From: Psococerastis gibbosa
Lineage: Eukaryota; Arthropoda; Insecta; Psocodea; Psocidae
Assembly: GCA_963971405.1 (NCBI GenBank)
Contig: OZ020486.1
Coordinates: forward strand, 36,169,419 to 36,233,418
DNA: 64,000 nucleotides
Reading direction: 5' to 3'
The notes beneath the pieces are model-generated. The model was not told the origin of the DNA and did not search any database. It saw only the letters and a list, made by a program, of their open reading frames with translations. Positions 1-11,300 of this stretch are shown in pieces (positions within the stretch are counted from its first letter, which is position 1; the number at the start of each line of letters is the position of its first letter). The position numbers and the translations under genes are program-made.

Positions 1-1250
1 CTACAAATAGTTGAGTGCAATTAGACAAAAACCTCGGATTCAAGGGACAGTCCATGAATATTTATAAAAATTTTGAAAATGTTTAGTGTTAGTGTTATAT
101 AGAAAAATGTTTAAACAAATTTTTTGCCCGCTCTCAATTTTTAACGACAGGGTGTCCCAGCATAACTTCCTCTTTTTGTAATGCACGCCATTCGGTCGGT
201 GGATGTCGTAGCGAAGTGTTTATGGTCTCGTTCGAGAGGTGGGACTACACCCATTTGTCTTAGGCGTACATAGTTCCGAAGATCAAAACATTTAGATCAC
301 GTCCTCCATTCTCGATACAGTGAGTATCAGTGGAGCGCCGTAAGTCAAAAAAATGGAAAAGCCTCGGAATCCAGGGACAGCCCATGAATATTTATAAATT
401 TGTTTAAAATGTGTTGTTAGTGGTATATAGAAAAATGTTAAAAAAAAAAATCGCCCGCCCTCAATTTTTACCTACAGGGTGTGGCACCATAACTTCCTGT
501 TTTGTAATGCGCGCCATTTTGTCGATTTATGTCGTAACAGAGTGTTAGTGTCTCGTTCGAGAGGCGGGACTCTGTTCTGTCTTACATAGTTTTGAAGATC
601 AAAACATTAAGATCACGTCTTCCAATCTCGATACAATGAGTATTAGTGGAGCGCCGTGAGTAAAACAAAAATGGCAACCCTGTAGTTTAAAATTGAGAGG
701 GGGCAAAAAAAAATTTTAAACATTTTTTTATATACTAATTAAACACATTTTCAAAGTTTTTATAAATATATATTGACTGAATTCCGAGGCATTACCATTT
801 TTGTTTTACTCACGGCGCTCCACTAATACTCATCAACACATTTTCAAAATTTATATAAATATTCATGGACTGTCCCTGGATTCCGAGGCTTTTCCATTTT
901 TTTGACTTACGGCGCTCCACTGGTACTCACTGTATCGAGAATGGGGGACGTGATCTAAATGTTTTGATCTTCGGAACTATGTACGCCTAAGACAAATGGG
1001 TGTAGTCCCACCTCTCGAACGAGACCATAAACACTTCGCTACGACATCCACCGACCGAATGGCGTGCATTACAAAAAGAGGAAGTTATGCTGGGACACCC
1101 TGTCGTTAAAAATTGAGAGCGGGCAAAAAATTTGTTTAAACATTTTTCTATGTACCACTAACAACACATTTTCAAAAAATTTATAAATATTCATGGACTG
1201 TCCCTGGATTCCGAGGCTTAGCCATTTTTTTGTGTAATTGCACTCCACTA
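1..1250. repeat. Nested foldback (inverted-repeat) element
   Basis: The outer arms, about 1-345 and 829-1250, are long near-perfect inverted copies: the stretch with GGGTGTCCCAGCATAACTTC near 150 recurs reversed near 1100. Between them lie a second, diverged direct copy (about 351-668) and a shorter inverted copy (about 669-833). The repeating unit ends near GTGGAGCGCCGT followed by an A-rich stretch. No transposase frame is visible, so this is a foldback or MITE-type element in which one copy probably entered or duplicated within another. It ends 83 bp before an ebony exon. The family is not recognised. Confidence 0.75.
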
Positions 1251-1333
1251 AAAATTCACCACTAGTACATGAATATTCCTGAATTTATAAAACATATTCG
1301 ACATAAAGATTTTAAAACAAATCTTTTTTATAG

Positions 1334-4300
1334 AATCATCACAGAAAGTTTTTATGAAAAGGGCGACCTTGAAAGCTGGTTGGCTCCCGATGTCTACCGA
1401 GAAGACTATAGAGAACTAATCGATGCACTTTGGGACTCCCTTCTTCAGCAGAGATTGTCGTAAGTATGGGATAACGAATATAACAATAAGTGTATTTTTT
1501 ATTTTTCATTCGTTACTGTACGGTGTACATGAAAAGTCTACAATATTACATTTTAGGCGAATTTAACGTATTTAACCACGAGAAAATGTACTTGCTTACT
1601 ACTCCTTACTCAATCCAACGCCCGTCCATCCATGACTTCTCAGCCATTTGCTGATCCCAATGCATCAGTGACTCGAAGTATTGGTTATTATGATTTCGTG
1701 TAAGCCAGAGCAGTGGTAAGAGTGACAATGAAAAATTTCAATTTTTCAAGAGTAATTCACCGTAAATGAATTCAGTCAGAGCATTGTCATAGAGCAGAAA
1801 CTGGTGCGTCATTAGCAATTTCGCTTAAAGTATAGAATTGGTACTAATTTTAGTATTTTTGACGAAAAGACACCAAAGCTATCTTACAAATCTGACATTA
1901 AAATTAGCATGAAAACACAGAATGTAGGACTAAATGGACCTCTGTAAGAAAATGCTCGCGGCAAGCAAATCAAAAGAACCGGTCCGAGTTTACTCGAACA
2001 AGCTTTCCAATTTATCAAGTAGTAGCTAGAGAAAATGAGTAATTTCATGGTAAATAATTTTCCTATAATTAAATTTCCGATATCTCGGGGAGGGGAGGGG
2101 GGGGGGGGGTTGTCCACCTGACAAATAATGAGAAATAATTGAGAAATAATTTTTTTTGACGTTTTTTTGGAGTTTTTTGAAAATAAACCCCCCAAATTGA
2201 GTTAGCCCAAAATAAAAATAAAAATAGTCTCGAGGTATGATTTTTTTGAACCTATATGCAAAATTTCATCAAAATCGACTGATTAGTTTGCCCGGAAATC
2301 GACGAACAGACAGACAGACAGAGCGACAGACAGACAGACACTTTTTTGGGTTCCTGGGACCTGAAAACGTGTAAATTCGTTGAAATCTCGGAATCGAAAA
2401 TTTCGACCATCACAAAGCTTTTCTTATACTACGTATAAATTGGAAAGCAACAATGGTTGTTGACATCATTACGTCGATGGCTACATATGGCAGGCATTTT
2501 GATTTCTCTACAACAGAGACATTTGTACACGTAGTGTTTAATGATTTCAGTTATGTGGTGAAAAATGCTGAAAATGAAACAATTGCCGTCAGCCTAAGCA
2601 TGGATGGAAATGCTGAGCCTGAAGTCACAATAACAAGTAAACTCCTTACCATCTTTGAATTTCTGGATTATATTGAAGTTCCAATCAGGTAAAAATTAAG
2701 AGTGTTTAAGTTGATTAAACAATATTATGGTTTGCTCCAGCGGGCAGTGGCGCATTTATCGTGTATATGTGGTATAGAAGCAAACCGAGCCAAGTCCACA
2801 AATTTCTGAAATTTCTGAGTTTTCAGCACCGATGGATTCGTCTTCATGAAATCTATTCAATGAATTTATTATCAGATGCTAATTCGGGCAGCGTAAAACT
2901 AGTTGAAATATTGGGGTTAGAGGCATTTACAGAGGAATTACTTACAGAAAAATTAACTGCAGTGGACTTTGCCGAATTTGCTTTTATACCACTCAATATA
3001 TATAAGCAATATTTTCGTGAGGGGGCCAAGATCAGATTGCATGAGAGGTCACGAGACGACGTTGAATTCTACCAACCAAACCGCTCACTATTGAGCCAAG
3101 CATCTACTACATCTGGAAAATACTGCATTACAACAATTGACTAGTTAATTTCGTCTTACATTCCTCCATATTGGGGGGAGGGGGGCCTGGATTCTAGTCC
3201 TACTAATCTTATTGGCAGATGGTTGCAAAACGAGGAATCAAATGAAAGCAATGCAAAGGTAGGAACGCAGAACACGTAACATGGTTCATTTTTTTTTGGT
3301 TCTTGTGTAGGGCCTATACTAATACAGCAATTTTCTTGCTGCTGACATTAGCACCAGGAGTGCTTCTTTACAATAATTTTAATGTAAAATGCATAGGTAT
3401 AATATGCACCTATATATTAAGGCCCGGTACACACATATGATGTTGCCAGGAGCATAGTCAGATGTTTAAAATATGTAAATTATCATGAATAGGTAGATAC
3501 TAGTACCTAATCACTTAACTTTGATTGCTTGAGTGGATACAATTTTTCATTTTATTGTAGGGAAACCTCTTTGCCCAAGGGAACAAACCAAGTGATGCAT
3601 GGGTTTATGATGGGAACGGGATCGAAGGTCAAGGCGCAGCAAAATATTGAGCTCATGCTGTTTATGGAGCACGAAAACCTCAAACTGGCACGGCAAAGGG
3701 GTTTTGCAGGAATTTTTACAACAAACACAAGCCCCCTTACTCAGGTAGGCTAAATCATAAAATAGGAGGCTGGTTTCAACATGTACCAACTTACAATAAA
3801 TAGGACGTGTCATAACTTAGAGTGCTTATAAATTTAATCATAATGATGTACTGGATACGTCATAGCCAATAAAATATTGTATATTTAATTAAAGAAAAAT
3901 GCAAATACTTGATGGAAAATGGGAATTCAGGCTGGTGTGCACAATTTTCCCGTGCCTTCACCTGATTACGACCATGAAAGCCTTTGTAAATATAGCATGA
4001 CGTAAGTAAATAGTTAGGTACGACGAGTTGTTTGTAACAATCTACAGTACATATTTTCTATTGACTACAGTCTGTGGGACTAAAGTCCTCTGGGTTGGCT
4101 TGTATTGTAAAGCCCCCAGCAGCCTGATCTTGGCGATTATAATACCGGTATTTATTTAAACCCCTGGTATTAAAAATGTAAACAAGATAATTTTATAATG
4201 GAAAGTGCTTTTCAAAATTTGTTTGCATACATTTTTAATATGCATGATGAATGAATGAATGAACTGAGCTTGAAGGCGGTGTAATTCAAAAATCACTTAC

Positions 4301-5336
4301 TCCCATGCACAGCCCTTTTGTGAAATTCTCAAATTTCTCAATAGAACGCACCATACCATACGATAAACAAGGCGAAACATGTAAACATATTTCTCAATAG
4401 TAAAAAAATTAGAAGGTATGTTTGCACAGTGTTTACATACATACATTACATACATACATTCTCATTCAGGTTCGAACAATATTTGACTAAAGTCTGAGTT
4501 ATATTGTACTACAATAACTAGAACTCCCTTCGTTGTCATGCCAAATGAAGAAATCTATGCTAAATTTGCTGCTACAAAATAGAGTTTACTATAAGTCACC
4601 ATTATTTTTATTGTATGTTTGGCATTATTTTGGCACTGGTAAATTTGACTGCAAATGTTTCACAGCCGCAGTCAGGCACGTGGCTTTGGGGCTGAAGCCG
4701 CCCCCCCCCCCCCCGAAATGTAAAAAAAAAAAGAAAAAATTCTTGCATTGTTCTGTTTGATGTTTCACTTGTGTTTTTTTCCCCCCCTCTAAAAACACTA
4801 AAACTGTGTTTTTGCATGTAAATTCTTAAACATTTCCGGGGGGGCGGACCCGCCGTTTTCCTGGGGGTATTCCATACCCCCTCGACCCCCTGGTAGTTAG
4901 CCCCTCCCGAAATAAAATCCTGGCTACGTGCTTGGCCGCAGTCATATGATGAAGCTATGAAATCCGGGCTGATGGGCTGTGGTAGATCCGTAATATATTT
5001 CCAAACGTTTCGTCAGTATTTGCGGTCCACACCTTCAGTTCGGAAATACCTACCCTTTCAGATCACAGCCTATTAGCCCGAATTTTAATCCGTCAACATT
5101 TCAAATTGGTAAATGGTAGGTACTGTAGGTACGTGACCATATATAGATCAGTGGTACCGTACCGTGTTGCATTAAATTTGTTGGTCTTGTTATTTCAGCA
5201 ACTAGGCACAGATGTTTACGATTACGAGGTACTCAACGACTTCCAGATCAATAAATTCACGGCTTCGGATGGTTCCAAGCCATTTGGCCGCGCACCTAAT
5301 AAAGACAGAGCTCAAGTATCATGGAAAGCACTGTAG
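1334..5336 (+). CDS. ebony: Ebony-1: beta-alanyl amine synthase, last four coding exons (5' part outside window)
   Basis: Exons are 1334-1459, 2551-2688, 3561-3744 and 5199-5336, each bounded by AG and GT, with phases 2, 2 and 0 and a TAG stop at 5334. They encode the C-terminal amine-selecting, GNAT-like domain of Ebony, which transfers carrier-bound beta-alanine to an amine such as dopamine or histamine in the cytosol. Recognisable pieces are KGDLESWL, NEPEV-like NAEPEVTI, FEFLDYIEVPIR, LPKGTNQVMHGFMMGTG, FTTNTSPLTQ and INKFTASDGSKPFG. All are close to my memory of Drosophila Ebony, much closer than the downstream copy. The adenylation and carrier exons must lie left of position 1. Introns carry a HINE, a poly-C MITE and an unexplained ORF. 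It probably is the conserved orthologue. Confidence 0.9.
1972..2449 (-). mobile_element. HINE-like (Helentron-associated) repeat, copy 1
   Basis: This is one of three copies in the window that share both ends. Read on the minus strand it starts with GCTTTCCAATTTATACG, holds a (CTGT)n-type microsatellite, and ends with an inverted copy ATAAATTGGAAAGC-like sequence, then a small hairpin (CGAG-TAAA-CTCG type) and GGTTCTTTT. Asymmetric inverted repeats plus a terminal hairpin and insertion between T residues is the Helentron/HINE pattern. No protein is encoded. It lies in an ebony-1 intron, 102 bp before an exon. Confidence 0.6.
2761..3144 (+). other. Unexplained 127-codon ORF inside an ebony-1 intron
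   Basis: An open frame fills much of the intron between exons 2551-2688 and 3561-3744. Its composition looks protein-like, with charged and hydrophobic residues alternating (for example LVEILGLEAFTEELLTEKL) and no low-complexity tract. I see no known domain and no splice sites that would join it to ebony. It may be a fragment of a transposon protein or chance. Confidence 0.2.
4673..4934. mobile_element. Poly-C hAT MITE, copy 1
   Basis: The element is flanked by an exact 8-bp duplication GCCGCAGT (4665-4672 and 4935-4942). Its ends are CAGGCACGTGGC and, reversed, CAAGCACGTAGCC. Inside are C and G homopolymer runs and AAAATCCTGGCTACGTGC. An 8-bp target duplication and C-A-start termini indicate the hAT superfamily, and the lack of coding makes it non-autonomous. 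It lies in the last intron of ebony-1. Confidence 0.8.
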
Positions 5337-8330
5337 CACACACATTGTACGGACCACAGCTAAGCTAAAGTTTATATATGGGAGAGGGAGAGAATGAGGC
5401 CGCTAAGGTGGGCATCTGGAGCTCTGTCGATGAAGCGACAAAAAGTTGCGTCGGAGATTAAGCTAGGGGGTTCTCGCCATAAGCCAAATACCGTTAATAT
5501 CAAACTATTAAGATTGCCTGGGAGCCAAGGCCAAGCGCGCAGAACTTACTACGCTGTATTCTCTCTGCCTGTTGGATTGTTCATTTGCCGATTTTTTTTT
5601 TTACCCTACCAAAGATCCAAAACGACGAATATGGCAATACTTTGCGTATGGTTAGGCGCCATCAATTATTATATTTTATTATCGTTGGAGTTGGAGAAAA
5701 TGTGAATGCCTCTTTCGTATAGGAAAGAGCTTATGGCTTGAGACCAGCTAATCAAAATATATTATGATTTTTAGTTTGGCGTCCTTTCTCCATGGCTAAA
5801 TGTACAGCCGGATTTTTGCAGATCCATTGATATTTCCTAAATATCTACCGACCAAGTCATGCATTTTAATGCTAAGTTGAGCCATGAAACGACAGTTCCA
5901 CTTTAATTTTCAGTTAAAGAACATCCAACCTACAATTTCTTTAATTCTCCTTAGTACTTTTAAGTACAAGTTTTATTGACCTAGCCTACTCTCTTCTTGG
6001 AATATATAATATTAGGTTTTCTTTTAAATGCTTCAGACCCTCTGCTATAAAGTATCTACCTTTAAATTTTTATATAAATAGTTAAACAATAAATAATAAT
6101 AATAAAATAACCGTGTATTTTTTATAAAACAATTTTTAACCAAGTACAAAATACAGTTGAAGTGCCCCCTCATGCCAGCGGCGTGCGAGGGTAGCACTCA
6201 CTACCTAACTATAGCCTACCTAATTCATTACTGTAATTTGTTGAGTTCGACCCTGCTCCATAGTCTTATAATTGTCCTGTATGTTGCTGTTCTTGTGTTA
6301 CTGTTGGTGTTGTCTAAAGGGGGGTACTTGTATTTGTTCATGTGTATGTCCTTGGTGAGTGCGTTGTAAAGAGTCGTTGCCTTGTATATAAAAACTACTA
6401 TACTTACATTATATCTCATTATCCAACATCATTTATGTACAGTAAATACGCAGGAATAATAATTATAGAAATGCTTATAGTATAGCCAATACTATTGAAA
6501 ATACAGTATACCCGTATTATGTAGGCATAGACAAAGACAAGTTTTTCCTGTATTTTCACTTTTATTACTACCTTATCAGTAATCATGCGGTTGTTTCCAA
6601 GTTAAAAATATTTTATATTTTAGTACGTAATTTTATGGCTTTATCAAATATATATTGTAACTAGTGCCTTTAGTCTATGCTAGTGCCTACCTGTAGTAAA
6701 GTTAATGTAAAGCTAGGTTACTAGGGACCTAACCCTACTTACTATCTAGATGCAGTAATGTATTGTTAATGTTGTAAATAAATTATTATAATGAAAAGAC
6801 CAACTTATTTCAATGCGGGAAATTACCTACCGTACTACCAAACTTATATACTTATATATACGTCAATCGGCCCACTACTTACTAACTGTTTAAATTATTT
6901 TTAAATGCAGTATCCATAATAAGAGAAATAATAATAAATTCAAATTATTTGCATAAAAACTCAATTTCAAACGAGCAACAAGGTTGCATAATTGCAAATT
7001 TGAAGGATTTAATCAAACTATTTGGAGTCATTGACCGCTGAGAGTAGTAAACACGTGGTTACTACGCTTCCGCATTACAATCAAGGCCGGCCATTACTCA
7101 TCCTTGTACTATTCATTCATACGAGTATAATCACATTACCAAGTCCTGTGTTGTCTCAACTTTTCTGCAGTTGTGCATTGGGGGTGAAGTAGGCAATACG
7201 TATATGCCTATGAAATCCCATTAGGGGGAGGGGGGATAAATAAAATACATAATGACTTTTTTGTTATATTAATAAGCCAAAAGGGAGGGGAGTGGCATCA
7301 AGTACTTCACAGGCCCGTGGGTGGGGGGGGGGGGATATCAATCAGGTTTTGGGTACGCAACGCAGGATGCTGTTAATTATTCATAAACTTTCCCGGGGGG
7401 AGACCCCCGAACTCGCCTGTTTCGGTTATTTTCTGTAAGTTTTACTCTAAAAAATCTTGACTTTACTCCTATCAAAATTCGTACGACCCTATTAGTTTAG
7501 GCCAAGTTTTTCACTTTTGTTCCCTGGGGGTCCTTTACGTAAGTTTACATCGTATATATAAAATATAAACCTCCCTCCCCTAAAGTGCATCCTGCACTTA
7601 CCACATGTTCCAATATTTGGCGGTGCCGTCCAGGATTCCTTGCCGAGACATTTCTAAGAGTGGTGGGAATGGCTCCTCTTAATCGAAAACGTATGAAGGC
7701 ATGGAAATCTAGTAGAAATGAAACGAGCAGCGCCTTGATTTGAAAAATGAAAGCGAGGGAGGATATCCGAATCAATGGAGAATTTTCCTTCAGAAAATCC
7801 AACATCTGCCAGGATGTGATGGACGTGGCGTATTCCCAGCATAATGATACTATGGAGAGGTGCAGTTCATATTTTAGTTTTCGCGAGTGGCAACCATGTT
7901 GTAGAACTTCAGCACCATAAGGTAAGAATGGAGATACGCCTCGCCAATCACAGAGCATGAATAAGGCCATTTATGTTGCGCTGCAGGATCCAATGAATGA
8001 AAGAAAATTGTCTCTATTATTAATATGGGCGAATTTTAGGCCTTTCGGCCTACTCTTACAATTTACCCATTAATTAATTAATCCATTGAAAATTGGCTCA
8101 ATTTAAAATATAAAAAAAACAGCCGAGGAAACCGGCAGGCCTATAACTGCAGAAGCCAACATCAGCACTCTTGGGCCAGCTAAGTATTGTTCTTTTATTT
8201 ATTTATTTATAAAAACAAAAAATACTCTAGTCATATTGTTCACTAGTTAAGAAATTTTGGATTTTTAGTCAAAATTTTCAGTGTTATATTATTCATTTTA
8301 TTGCCCTTATCTTAGGCTATTTAGTTTCCA
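5337..8330. other. Spacer between the two ebony genes
   Basis: No intact gene is visible. The stretch holds AT-rich sequence, GC-rich hairpin repeats near 7200-7410 of the CCGGGGGGAGACCCCCG type also seen near 16.5 and 57 kb, poly-G tracts, and the decayed coding-like piece at 7603-7920. It must hold the ebony-1 3' UTR and the ebony-2 promoter, but I see no motif that places either. Confidence 0.4.
7603..7920 (+). pseudogene. Decayed coding-like fragment, unrecognised
   Basis: One plus-strand frame reads sensibly for about 100 codons with a single in-frame TGA near 7739. It includes GFLAETFLRVVGMAPLNRKR, MKAWKSSRNE, SNICQDVMDVAYSQHNDTME and FSFREWQPC. The amino-acid make-up and sustained frame suggest a former protein, host or transposon. 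I do not recognise the family. The minus-strand ORF over the same bases looks like its shadow. Confidence 0.3.
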
Positions 8331-11300
8331 ATGTTTCCAATGTCAAAAAGCCACAAGCTTTCAATTTTTCATGGCAAAAGGTGGCCTCTATATAAACCTG
8401 GCGAACCCCTTACATTTGACAGAATTTTTGAGCACACTGTGAAGTCTATGCAAAGCCTGAATAACGGTGAAGAAGTTTCACCAATACATGACGTAAGTAG
8501 ACAAGGCCGTAGCCAAGGGGGTTCAAGCCCCCCCCCCCCCCCCCCCAATGAAATGGCTTGACACTAGATAGAATCGGATTTTGAGAGGAAAAATAAAAAC
8601 TACTACCGGTATGCAATATTCAATTAAATTTATAATCCCCCCCCCCCCGAAAAAAGTCCTGGCCTTGTAAGTAGAGTATAGACTACCCAATACGAACTGC
8701 TTGTACCAGTAAATACTTATTCTATGCTTTGCTTTGTACTGAATACTGACAATGGTACGGCTGTGCGTCGATTGGCCAATATAAGTTTATATTATGAACC
8801 TATTGAATTTACTATACCGGTGCATTTAATATATAATAATATAATAACAATGACTGCGGTTATCGATAATTTGTATTCATCATTTCCTTGGTGTAACTTC
8901 ATCATTAACATTTGCATGTACAGATAAGTTATGACACTGTAATCCAGCGTTTACGTTATCTTTTATAATAGCCTATTTTTCATGCATCTAACATAAAACA
9001 TGCAGACGCAATATGCTATAACCTGCTGTATTTCATAGGCTGTTTTTAACATTACTACCCCATACAGGGGCGAAGGTAAATGAAGCAAGTTATTAATCGA
9101 AATTATACGTAGACTATAGACTAAAACGTAATATTATTTTCTTAGTTATGCACATTTATATAGTGAACTGGGATTTTCGAAATACCGTACCGTCCTTAAA
9201 ATACATCTTACGCAGGTAAAATTGCTTTATAATAGTATAAGCTAAGAGGTGTCGTTACAGAAGAAATAACCTGAACTCTTATTATTCTTCCGCTTCTAAT
9301 CTAGGGCGTCTTGGTATGTGAGTGCACCTTGATCGACATCTGCCTGGATCATTCTCGGCAGCGTCATCATCGGTCTTCTCCTGTTTCCTAGGACCACATT
9401 CTCCTCAACCTTTTTCAGTAGATGAGTCTCCCCTCACCTTTAGACATGTCCAACCCATAATAGGCGTTTTTCCCTTGAGAGAGACTTCGACAGTTTCAAA
9501 CTCAACTCCCTCAACCCACCTGCTATTGTTATGACTATTAGGATGGATGTAGTCTATGCCTCTGTTGTTGGGTCTTTCAGATTAAACTTCAACCTGGAAA
9601 CCCTGTTGTGTACTACAAAGACCGAATAATCCCAGTAGCTCAACTGAATAATGAAGCCAACCAGTTGGCCCGAGCTATTCTCGACAAATACCCCAGCATC
9701 CACTGCAATAGGGACGGTGACACTCTAATTATTCTGGAAATGCCGCGCTGCCCTGAACTGGTGGCGGCCATGTTTGCGGTGTGGAAGTTAAAAGCAGCTA
9801 TTGTCATTGTCGACGAGTCATTTCCAGATCAACGAGTGCAACATATATTAAATGACTCCCAACCAGCTCTAATTATCAGCAATTACAGTGCGTATATAAA
9901 TACAATGATTATGCATAAATCAGACACCCCCAACTATACGCGTTTTTTTTTCAAAGTCGAATTTCTCGTGACATATCGACCAATAAGAGTAGAAGAAGTA
10001 ATCCTCTACATGTTTATACATACTGTTCGCCCAGAAAAGTTTGCAAATGCACAAAAGAATTTCCCGTAATGCCTTGGCAAGTCCCGCCTCTCCATGTAAA
10101 TTTCCTATGCTGCATTTTCAAATCAGATAGAACTACTTTGCATGTGTTTGTATAAACAAAACTTATGGGGGTTCCATTCCAAATTAAATACATTAATGTC
10201 ACAAGTGGACATTGATTATTTATTTAGCTGAAATTGTCGATCTGTTGCACTTTTTACGAATTTAAGACTCCAATGTCAAAATTAAAATTAATTTTTTCGG
10301 AATGTTAGTTAATTGTCTTCAACTACTGTAGCAACGTTAGTGGAACGGTTTTATGGTCATCATAGAACAAAATCAAAGCAATATTTATTGTTATAAATAT
10401 TATTAGTGCGTTTCTTGAATTTGAGAAATTTATAAACTTTTCTACTTACTGTACTGTATTATAAAATGGATCAACTTGAAAGTAGACAATTAACGTAAGA
10501 GCGTTCAGGCCACAGGAAGAGTTTCATACCAATAAGGGTCTCATCAAGGTATACAATGCGCTTTCCTTCAGACCTGGCCTTCCGGATTCGTTGTAAATAC
10601 CTATAACGCCAAGAACGGGTGCGTGGCGACTCGACCAAGACGTTATTTTTTCTTAAACTTCTTAAATCTGCAAAGCATTCAAATTGTGACTGCTTTGTTT
10701 CTAACGCACTTCTGATGCGTGTATACATATATAATAGGCTAGTCTCTTTAGTAACTTCAAGATGTGTTGTTGGTTTGGTTGTGTTTTTTTTTTATCTTAT
10801 TGCGTAATAATAATAATAACATAACAAAGAAAAACATATTCACAATGAGTTCTGATGCGAGTACTAATTGATTACATTGATTTCTTTATATTATGGAAAA
10901 GTCTTTAATAGAAATATTGTATCTATCAGACCAAAATATTAATATTAGCAAATTGAAATTCATTTCTCTTGGAACTACTTTTCGTGTTTGATAACTACAG
11001 AGTACAGATTGTAAATTTACCTGAAGTGAAGACGTCTAGTGATAAATACGCGGAGGCTCTCCTTGGGCATTTGGTAATGATCATGAAGCTCTAATATTGG
11101 TTTTCGTAGGGTGTCTAAGCTTAACAGTCAGCAATCATTCTAGGATGAAAATACATAATTATGTCGTTCCTCATCATACTTTCATCACATTCGTCGAGAT
11201 CGCGTAGTAGGCTATTCTTGACGTCTTTTTTCCTTTACATTTTTGTTGATTTTATACCTCGACGGACTCCTTGACTTATATCAGAATTGAAACATATCTG

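Noticed and set aside
1884-2195. 103-codon minus-strand ORF with a proline run
   Set aside because: It crosses the edge of a HINE repeat and a poly-G tract, and has no domain.
2300-2345. CRISPR-like short repeats
   Set aside because: This is a simple CAGACAGA microsatellite inside a HINE repeat, and the DNA is eukaryotic.
4533-4760. Small protein with proline and lysine runs
   Set aside because: The runs come from poly-C and poly-A inside a hAT MITE.
8493-8561. Extension of ebony-2 exon 1 into a proline run
   Set aside because: It is read-through past the GTAAGT donor into a poly-C MITE; the next exon joins in frame from 8492.
9300-9545. LINE C-terminal tail on the minus strand
   Set aside because: A few residues resemble a GRP-type tail, but the frame and motifs are too weak to support a call.
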